A stretch of 13,043 nt of DNA, taken from an uncultured Actinomycetes bacterium (lineage in GTDB: Bacteria; Actinomycetota; Actinomycetes; Nanopelagicales; Nanopelagicaceae). The notes below the pieces were generated by a model. It did not search any database, was not told the origin of the DNA, and saw only the letters and a list, made by a program, of their open reading frames with translations. Positions 7,437 through 13,043 of this stretch are shown here, piece after piece (the first letter of the stretch is position 1; each line of letters begins with the position of its first letter). The stretch spans positions 1-13,043 of the forward strand of contig CAIKID010000212.1 in NCBI GenBank assembly GCA_903827345.1. The letters are read 5' to 3'. The translations under genes and the position numbers were made by a program.

Positions 7437-9185
7437 ATGTTACGTACACATGATGCCGGTTCACTTTCGAAGTCCGACGTAGGCTCCACCGTTGTCTTAG
7501 CAGGATGGGTTGCGCGTCGTCGCGATCATGGCGGAGTTGCCTTCATCGATCTACGTGATGCATCGGGAGCGGTCCAAGTTGTTATCAAAGACGAGATCGC
7601 AGGCGCATTACGCGCTGAGTGGTGCGTTCTTATTACCGGAACCGTCAGAGTTCGCCCAGAGGGAAACGAAAATCCAAATATTGCCACAGGCGCCATTGAA
7701 ATCGATTGCCAAAATCTTGAGGTTTTGAGCGAAGCCGCAGCGCTACCTTTCCCTGTCGATAGCGGCGATGTCTCCAACATTAGCGAAGAGATTCGCCTGA
7801 AGTATCGTTACCTCGATCTACGTCGCGAAGGCCCCGCACGAAATCTTCGACTACGTTCACGCGTAACTTCGACGATACGAACCGTGATGGATCGCCTAGA
7901 TTTCCTAGAGATTGAAACTCCTTATTTGACGCGTTCAACTCCTGAAGGAGCCCGCGACTTCTTGGTTCCAGTCCGCCTGCAACCCGGCAGTTGGTATGCC
8001 TTGCCGCAGTCTCCACAGTTGTTTAAGCAATTGCTGATGGTCGCTGGCATGGAGCGTTATTATCAAATTGCTCGCTGTTTCCGCGATGAAGATTTCCGCG
8101 CTGATCGTCAACCTGAGTTCACTCAGTTGGATATTGAAATGTCCTTTGTGGACCAAGAAGATATCTTGCGAGTGGCCGAGGAGATTCTGGAAGAGGTCTT
8201 CAACAAGACTGTTGGATATCAAATTCCGCGACCTATTCCACGTATGACATATGCGGAAGCGATGCGTCGTTACGGCTCCGATAAGCCAGATCTGCGCTTT
8301 GGTCTAGAGCTCGTAGATGTTAAGGAATTCTTTGCTGACACAACCTTCCGCGTCTTCCAGGCCGACTATGTAGGAGCAGTTGTAATGCCTGGGGGAGCTA
8401 GTTCTCCTCGCCGCGAATTAGATGGTTGGCAGGATTGGGCAAAGGCGCGCGGTGCCAAAGGCCTCGCGTATATCTTGGTACAAGAAGATGGAACTCTCGC
8501 AGGACCAGTTGCCAAGAATCTCTCTGAGGCAGAGGCATCTGGAATTGCGGCACACGCTGGGGCAAAGCCCGGCGATGCCATCTTCTTTGCCGCTGGGACT
8601 AAGAGCTCTTCTCAAGCGCTCTTGGGTGCCGTTCGTTTAGAGGTCGCGCAGCGCTGCGACCTGATCGCCCCCAACAGTTGGGAATTCCTCTGGGTTGTGG
8701 ATGCACCAATGTTTGAACCCGTTGATTCAGAGAACCCAGCCGCAGGTTGGACCGCGGTGCACCACCCATTCACCGGCCCGAAGCCAGAGTTTGCCGATAC
8801 CTTTGATAAGGATCCAGGTAACGCGTTGGCATACGCATATGACATCGTTCTTAACGGAAACGAAATCGGCGGCGGTTCGATCCGTATTCACAAACGCGAG
8901 ATGCAACAACGCGTCTTTGATGTGATCGGGCTAACTCCCGATGAGGCGAAGAGTAAATTTGGCTTCCTTCTTGAGGCCTTCAATTATGGCCCACCTCCAC
9001 ATGGTGGAATTGCCCTCGGCATGGATCGTCTCTGCGCTCTACTTACCGGCGCTGAGTCAATTCGCGAGGTAATCGCATTCCCTAAGACTGCTAGCGGCGG
9101 AGATCCGCTGACGGGCGCCCCCACGCCAATCACCGCCGCGCAACGGAAAGAAGCTTCCGTCGACTACGTACCCGAAAAGGATTAA
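7437..9185 (+). CDS. aspS: Aspartyl-tRNA synthetase (predicted non-discriminating, Asp/Asn)
   Basis: AspRS charges tRNA-Asp with aspartate. The 582-residue protein is the long bacterial type: OB-fold anticodon domain (about 1-105, RRRDHGG at 27-33), class II core with TPEGARDF (168-175), QSPQLFKQLL (191-200) and motif 2 FRDEDFRADRQPEFTQ (215-230), the bacterial GAD insertion (about 290-405), and motif 3 GGIALGMDRLCALL (523-536). His at position 31 of RRRDH is the residue linked to relaxed specificity; discriminating enzymes such as that of E. coli have Leu there. The enzyme is therefore predicted to charge tRNA-Asn with Asp as well, for amidation by GatCAB. It starts directly after the hisS stop, with GGAGAA at 7422-7427 as a somewhat distant ribosome binding site. 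A 40-base gap follows before the DUF948 gene. Confidence 0.97.
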   Translation: MLRTHDAGSLSKSDVGSTVVLAGWVARRRDHGGVAFIDLRDASGAVQVVIKDEIAGALRAEWCVLITGTVRVRPEGNENPNIATGAIEIDCQNLEVLSEAAALPFPVDSGDVSNISEEIRLKYRYLDLRREGPARNLRLRSRVTSTIRTVMDRLDFLEIETPYLTRSTPEGARDFLVPVRLQPGSWYALPQSPQLFKQLLMVAGMERYYQIARCFRDEDFRADRQPEFTQLDIEMSFVDQEDILRVAEEILEEVFNKTVGYQIPRPIPRMTYAEAMRRYGSDKPDLRFGLELVDVKEFFADTTFRVFQADYVGAVVMPGGASSPRRELDGWQDWAKARGAKGLAYILVQEDGTLAGPVAKNLSEAEASGIAAHAGAKPGDAIFFAAGTKSSSQALLGAVRLEVAQRCDLIAPNSWEFLWVVDAPMFEPVDSENPAAGWTAVHHPFTGPKPEFADTFDKDPGNALAYAYDIVLNGNEIGGGSIRIHKREMQQRVFDVIGLTPDEAKSKFGFLLEAFNYGPPPHGGIALGMDRLCALLTGAESIREVIAFPKTASGGDPLTGAPTPITAAQRKEASVDYVPEKD

Positions 9186-9212
9186 TTTAGCGCTGCGAGC
9201 CTAAAGTTCAGG

Positions 9213-9218
9213 TAGGCT
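9213..9218 (+). promoter_or_regulatory. Possible -10 promoter element for the DUF948-alaS-ruvX-mltG group
   Basis: TAGGCT fits the actinobacterial -10 pattern TAnnnT and ends seven bases before the ATG at 9226, the spacing expected if transcription begins on or next to the A of the start codon. No clear -35 hexamer is visible 16-19 bases upstream. An AGCCT/AGGCT inverted repeat (9198-9202 with 9214-9218) overlaps the element. The alternative is that AGGTAGG (9210-9216) is a loose Shine-Dalgarno sequence and aspS transcription simply continues. Confidence 0.4.
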
Positions 9219-9225
9219 AATAGGC

Positions 9226-9513
9226 ATGGGTCCCGGAGGAATTGCAACGATCATTGCGGCGTGTTCGCTATTGGTCATTGCCTTTGCCGCGGGTTACGCC
9301 ATCATCCGGGTCGGCAATTTGATCGACGAAGTCCAAAAGACCATCAAAAGCGTTAATCGCATCGTATCGACGGCGGAAAATTTCACTGAGAAAGTGACTG
9401 GATCGATCACCTCCCTGGTGGAGAAGAACTCCGGTTTTCTTAAGGTGATTGGAACTCTCGTAGGAGCCTTCGCAGGCAAGAAGTTCTCTCGTTCCGATCG
9501 GGAGCACGAGTAG
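9226..9513 (+). CDS. DUF948 family small membrane protein
   Basis: This 95-residue protein matches the small DUF948 proteins commonly found just upstream of alaS in actinobacteria. One N-terminal membrane helix (about 6-27) is followed by an amphipathic helix rich in Asp, Lys and Ser (28-68). A second, shorter hydrophobic patch (IGTLVGAFAG, about 75-84) comes next, and then a charged tail (KKFSRSDREHE). It probably sits in the cytoplasmic membrane as a single-pass anchor with a helical domain. No enzymatic motif is present and the function is unknown; extracytoplasmic or stress roles suggested for distant Gram-positive relatives should not be transferred. The start codon is placed next to a likely -10 element and lacks a good ribosome binding site. 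alaS begins three bases after its stop codon, so the two are surely co-transcribed. Confidence 0.85.
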   Translation: MGPGGIATIIAACSLLVIAFAAGYAIIRVGNLIDEVQKTIKSVNRIVSTAENFTEKVTGSITSLVEKNSGFLKVIGTLVGAFAGKKFSRSDREHE

Positions 9514-9516
9514 TCG

Positions 9517-12183
9517 GTGGAATCCGCAGAAATTAGAGCGCGATGGTTGCGCTTCTTCGAGTCCGACAATGCCCTGGGGCTGAAACATACTGTGGTGCCT
9601 TCAGCTTCATTAATCGCTGACGATCCAAACCTTCTTCTTGTAAACGCTGGGATGGTTCCCTTCAAACCCTTCTTCTTGGGTGAGATAAAAGCCCCTTATG
9701 CGCGTGCCACATCGGTACAGAAGTGCGTTCGTACCTTGGATATCGACGAGGTCGGTAAGACCACTCGACATGCCTCCTTCTTTCAGATGTGCGGCAACTT
9801 CTCTTTTGGAGATTACTTCAAAGAAGGTGCAATCACGATGGCATGGGAGCTTCTCACAAAACCGATCAGTGACGGTGGCTTTGGTTTTCCAGAGGAGAAA
9901 CTCTGGGTCACTGTATATCTCAACGATGACGAGGCCGCAGATATTTGGCATAAGAAAGTAGGCGTTCCGAAGGAGCGCATTCAGCGCCGCGGAATGGCAG
10001 ACAACTTCTGGTCTATGGGCGTTGCTGGACCATGTGGTCCTTGTTCGGAAATTTATTATGACCGCGGGCCGGCATACGGTCGCGAAGGTGGCCCCATCGC
10101 CGATGAAGATAGATACCTTGAAGTTTGGAATCTCGTCTTTATGCAGAACATCCGCGCCGATGGCGGCTCTAAGGATGATTACCCGATTGTTGGGGAGCTC
10201 CCCGCAAAGAATATTGATACTGGCCTGGGACTCGAACGCACTGCAGCTCTACTACAAGGCGTAGAGAATATCTATGAAATCGATACCACGATGCAGATCC
10301 TTTCCAAGGCCTCTGAACTCGCGGGTGTCACGTATGGCAAAGATGCAAGGAGCGACGTTTCCCTGCGAGTAGTAGCCGACCATGCCCGAACATCCATGAT
10401 GCTGATTGGTGATGGAGTCTTGCCGGGAAATGAAGGCCGCGGCTACGTTCTGCGCCGCATGATGCGCCGCACGATTCGCAATATGCGAATCCTTGGAGCG
10501 CCCGATCACAATTCTAAAGAACTCTTGTTGGCAGCAATCGGCGCCATGTCTCCCCAATATCCAGAGCTGCTTGAGAAGAGCGTTCGCCTCATTGAAGTAA
10601 CCGAAGCGGAAGAAGATTCATTTTTATCGACGCTTAAGAGTGGCACACAGATATTCGACTTAGCATCGATAGATGCAAAGAACTCAAAGAGTGCAACTCT
10701 TACAGGAGATACGGCATTCAAACTCCACGACACATACGGATTCCCATTTGATCTTACTTTGGAGATGGCATCCGAGACAGGTTTGAAAGTTGATGAAGAT
10801 GGCTTCCGCCGCCTCATGAAAGAGCAGAAAGATCGTGCAAAGGCAGATGCCAAGGCGAAGAAGAGCGGCCATACCGATCTCTCCGAATACCGCAAGATTA
10901 TCGACGCAGCAGGTAAGACGGAATTTATTGGATACCAACATCTCGAAGGTGAAGCGCAGGTTCGCGCAATCATGGTCGATGGCGCGAGTGTCCATGAGGT
11001 ACACGAAGGTGATGTAGAAATTATTTTAGACCGTACTCCTTTCTATGCAGAAGGGGGCGGACAACTTTCCGATGGCGGAATCTTGATTCTTGCCGATGGC
11101 TCTCGTATCGAAATCGATGATGTGCAGTCACCTGTGCCTGGGCTTTATGTGCATCGCGGTTCTATTATTTCCGGTTCTGTAAAAGTGGACCAACAATTGT
11201 TTGCTCAGATTGATCAGGGGCGACGCAAAGCCATCTCTCGCGCTCACACCGCTACTCACATGGTGCACAAGGCCTTCCGCGAAGCACTTGGCGAGAGCGC
11301 GACCCAAGCGGGATCGGAGAACGCACCTGGGCGCTTTAGATTCGATTTCCCGGCGAATGGGGCGGTACCAGCCAGCGTCCTTAACGATGTTGAAGCACGT
11401 GTTAACTCTCTTCTCATTGAGAATTTGGAAGTGACTGCAGAGCAGATGAGTCAGGCTAAAGCCAAAGAGATTGGTGCGATGGCACTATTCGGCGAGAAAT
11501 ATGGCGATGTGGTTCGAGTGGTGAGCGTAGGAGATTGGGCTAAAGAACTTTGCGGTGGTACTCACGTGCATTCTTCCGCTGAACTTGGCGTTGTTAAATT
11601 GCTGAGCGAGTCCTCTATTGGCGCTGGAGTTCGACGCGTAGAAGCGCTGGTCGGCGCCGATGCCTTCTCTTATCTAGCTCGTGAACACCTGCTTCTAAAT
11701 TCGCTCACCGAGATCATCAAGGGTGCGCGGGTCGAAGAACTTCCGGAGCGCATTTCTGATCTTCTCAACAAGGTTAAGGCGATCGAAAAAGAATTAGCCA
11801 CGTTCAAGTCGGCACAAGCCATGGCATCAATCAATGACCTTGCTAAGAACTTTGAGGCCATTGGTCCTTACAAGGTTCTCGCTACGCAGGTCGCAGATGG
11901 AATTTCTGGTGACGATCTACGTGTTATGGCCCTGGATCTGCGCAATAGAGACCCACATGCCGTCGTTGCATTGCTCTCTATAGTCGATGGCCGGGTTGTT
12001 CTGGTGGTTGCCGTTTCGCGGCAGGCTACCGGAGCAAAGGCTGGCCAACTCGTAAAGGTCGGATCTGCAATTTTGGGCGGTGGTGGCGGTGGCAAGGATG
12101 ATTTCGCCCAAGGTGGCGGAAGCGATGCCACAAAGATTGCTGCTGCAATTGCAGAGTTAAAGGCAGCGCTAGGTTCTAACTAG
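9517..12183 (+). CDS. alaS: Alanyl-tRNA synthetase
   Basis: AlaRS charges tRNA-Ala and edits mischarged Ser- and Gly-tRNA-Ala. The 888-residue protein is complete. The aminoacylation domain opens with SAEIRARWLRFFE and has SVQKCVRT (66-73), the RHASFFQM/GNFSFGDYF region (84-101) and GPCGPCSEIYYD (171-182). The tRNA-recognition region follows, with RRMMRR (313-318). The editing domain has its zinc site intact: H577 and H581 in AHTATH, C679 and H683 in CGGTH. The C-terminal C-Ala domain (about 780-888) carries the glycine-rich GGGGGGKDDFAQGGG (854-868). The start is GTG at 9517, three bases after the DUF948 stop, with GGAG at 9501-9504 about 12 bases upstream; the N terminus then aligns with the usual (M)xxAEIR start of AlaRS. 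ruvX follows after another three-base spacer. Confidence 0.98.
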   Translation: MESAEIRARWLRFFESDNALGLKHTVVPSASLIADDPNLLLVNAGMVPFKPFFLGEIKAPYARATSVQKCVRTLDIDEVGKTTRHASFFQMCGNFSFGDYFKEGAITMAWELLTKPISDGGFGFPEEKLWVTVYLNDDEAADIWHKKVGVPKERIQRRGMADNFWSMGVAGPCGPCSEIYYDRGPAYGREGGPIADEDRYLEVWNLVFMQNIRADGGSKDDYPIVGELPAKNIDTGLGLERTAALLQGVENIYEIDTTMQILSKASELAGVTYGKDARSDVSLRVVADHARTSMMLIGDGVLPGNEGRGYVLRRMMRRTIRNMRILGAPDHNSKELLLAAIGAMSPQYPELLEKSVRLIEVTEAEEDSFLSTLKSGTQIFDLASIDAKNSKSATLTGDTAFKLHDTYGFPFDLTLEMASETGLKVDEDGFRRLMKEQKDRAKADAKAKKSGHTDLSEYRKIIDAAGKTEFIGYQHLEGEAQVRAIMVDGASVHEVHEGDVEIILDRTPFYAEGGGQLSDGGILILADGSRIEIDDVQSPVPGLYVHRGSIISGSVKVDQQLFAQIDQGRRKAISRAHTATHMVHKAFREALGESATQAGSENAPGRFRFDFPANGAVPASVLNDVEARVNSLLIENLEVTAEQMSQAKAKEIGAMALFGEKYGDVVRVVSVGDWAKELCGGTHVHSSAELGVVKLLSESSIGAGVRRVEALVGADAFSYLAREHLLLNSLTEIIKGARVEELPERISDLLNKVKAIEKELATFKSAQAMASINDLAKNFEAIGPYKVLATQVADGISGDDLRVMALDLRNRDPHAVVALLSIVDGRVVLVVAVSRQATGAKAGQLVKVGSAILGGGGGGKDDFAQGGGSDATKIAAAIAELKAALGSN

Positions 12184-12186
12184 TCG

Positions 12187-12621
12187 ATGAAGACCGGCCG
12201 CCGCGTAGCTTTTGATTATGGCCAAGTAAGAATTGGAGTCGCCGCCAGCGATCCCTCGGGCCTCATAGCTTCACCCATAGCAACCCTTTTGGCGACAGAT
12301 TCCAACCTCGCGGATCAACTTATCGCCCTCTTCGCAGAGTATGAACCGATCTATATTGTCGTGGGTGAACCTAAACACCTCTCGGGTGCATCTAATCCTT
12401 CGTTGATAGCTGCGCATGCATTCGCAGATCTCTTGCGAACTCTCACCGATCTTCCCATTCATTTTATTGACGAACGGCTTTCCACCATATCGGCTGCGAA
12501 GAATTTACGGAGCATGGGACATAATGCTAAGTCGAGCAAGTCAAAGATCGATGCGATGGCTGCTGTCTCCATTTTAGAGAGCGCCTTAGAACGTGAGCGA
12601 ATTGCAGGACACCTTGATTAG
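12187..12621 (+). CDS. ruvX: RuvX/YqgF, Holliday-junction-resolvase-like RNase H-fold protein
   Basis: RuvX/YqgF is an RNase H-fold nuclease linked in E. coli to 16S rRNA 5' maturation and in mycobacteria to Holliday junction resolution; which applies here is unknown. The protein has 144 residues, normal for the family. Conserved elements are all present: FDYGQVRIGVAASDP (9-23) with catalytic-type D10, VVGEPKHLSG (58-67), IDERLST (94-100) and KSKIDAMAAVSIL (118-130) with D122. VVGEP replaces the usual VVGLP, which is unlikely to disable it. The ATG lies three bases after the alaS stop, in the same TAGTCG junction seen before alaS. No strong Shine-Dalgarno is present, so translation probably depends on coupling to alaS. 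The 3' end overlaps the predicted start of mltG. alaS-ruvX-mltG is the standard actinobacterial order. Confidence 0.95.
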   Translation: MKTGRRVAFDYGQVRIGVAASDPSGLIASPIATLLATDSNLADQLIALFAEYEPIYIVVGEPKHLSGASNPSLIAAHAFADLLRTLTDLPIHFIDERLSTISAAKNLRSMGHNAKSSKSKIDAMAAVSILESALERERIAGHLD

Positions 12622-13043
12622 AAATCGGAAACAGAGAAATCTCATAACTATTTTTATAATTTTGATACTGGCTTTGGTTACCTTGGTAGCACAACGCATA
12701 ATTATCAATAAAGGAAACTCCGATTACCCCAAGGGAATCCCGGGTCCAGCCGTTCGCATCGTCGTGACGCAGGGTGAAAGCGGAACCGCCATTGCCAACG
12801 ATTTGGCCGCCCAACATGTAGTAGCTCAAGCTTCTACGGTCATTGCAAAGATGATTAAGCGGAATATCGTCGGCATCGCTCCTGGTATTCATCTTATTCA
12901 GAGCGCACTTCCCAGCGATGAGGCTCTCATCCAGCTCTTGGACCAGAAGCGCATTGTGGATTCTATCTATGTCCTTCCTGGCTCTACTGAGGCCGATATT
13001 TTGAAGGAGCTACACCTAGTTACTTCGCTGACGCAGAAGGATG
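12593..13043 (+). CDS. mltG: MltG-type endolytic transglycosylase (5' part; 3' end outside window)
   Basis: MltG (YceG) is a membrane-anchored lytic transglycosylase that cuts nascent peptidoglycan and sets glycan-strand length. The visible 150 residues show a basic cytoplasmic N terminus (IRNRKQRN, 9-16), one membrane helix (about 17-33), and the LysM-like subdomain: VRIVVTQGESGTAIANDLA (54-72), then a GIHLIQSALPSDEALIQLL stretch (98-116) corresponding to the family's aGxYxL segment. DSIYVLPGSTEADILKEL (123-140) is the strand that leads into the catalytic domain. The catalytic Glu lies beyond the window. A stop codon (TAG, 12587-12589) sits just before GTG 12593, so that GTG is the earliest possible start; TTG 12602 and TTG 12614 are alternatives. 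With GTG 12593 the gene overlaps ruvX by 29 bases in another frame. The ribosome binding site is weak. Position directly after ruvX supports the call. Confidence 0.9.
   Translation, partial: MSELQDTLIRNRKQRNLITIFIILILALVTLVAQRIIINKGNSDYPKGIPGPAVRIVVTQGESGTAIANDLAAQHVVAQASTVIAKMIKRNIVGIAPGIHLIQSALPSDEALIQLLDQKRIVDSIYVLPGSTEADILKELHLVTSLTQKD

Noticed and set aside
10506..10973. 155-codon open frame on the minus strand inside alaS
   Set aside because: alaS is complete with all motifs in the other strand; the antisense product is Ser/Arg-rich and matches nothing recognisable.
9511..12189. Identical TAGTCG stop-spacer sequence before alaS (9511) and before ruvX (12181)
   Set aside because: Six bases, three of them a stop codon, are easily shared by chance; no longer repeat flanks them.
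12655..12660. Perfect TATAAT on the plus strand
   Set aside because: It lies in the codons of the MltG membrane helix, where A/T-rich Ile and Phe codons are expected. No -35 is found at the right distance and no gene starts downstream.

Overview
This window looks like a chromosomal housekeeping stretch from an actinomycete (Actinomycetota). The order secD-secF-relA-(DUF349, opposite strand)-metallo-hydrolase-hisS-aspS-DUF948-alaS-ruvX-mltG is a thinned version of the arrangement known from Streptomyces and Mycobacterium chromosomes. By eye, base composition is near half G+C, well below Streptomyces. Gaps are very short and several genes present in the classical actinobacterial order (apt, ppiB, rarA) are absent here. 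I infer a compact, streamlined, lower-GC actinobacterium, perhaps a freshwater planktonic lineage; the taxonomic detail is a guess from gene order and compactness.

Layout. (1) 1-1785: the 3' part of secD, then complete secF, joined stop-to-start; together they form the SecDF export motor. (2) 1811-3976: relA/rel, a full-length bifunctional (p)ppGpp synthetase/hydrolase. (3) 3980-5272, minus strand: a DUF349 repeat protein, convergent with relA with only 3 bases between the stop codons. (4) 5273-5475: the one non-coding stretch of any size (about 200 bases), lying between divergent genes and holding several inverted repeats. (5) 5476-9185: metallo-beta-lactamase-fold hydrolase, hisS and aspS, overlapping or abutting and probably one operon. 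(6) 9186-9225: a 40-base gap with a plausible promoter. (7) 9226-13043: a DUF948 membrane protein, alaS, ruvX and the 5' part of mltG, tightly packed and probably a second operon.

Functionally the window combines protein export (SecDF), aminoacyl-tRNA supply (His, Asp, Ala), the alarmone enzyme that senses uncharged tRNA (Rel), a Holliday-junction/rRNA-processing nuclease-fold protein (RuvX/YqgF) and peptidoglycan glycan-strand termination (MltG). No tRNA, rRNA, CRISPR array, insertion sequence, prophage or obvious horizontally acquired island was seen. No gene is frameshifted or broken apart from the two cut by the window edges.

I see no clearly new multi-gene system. The places most worth a second look are the structured divergent region at 5273-5475, the nearly overlapping relA/DUF349 convergence, the probable leaderless start at 9226, and the His31 signature in AspRS that predicts a non-discriminating enzyme.
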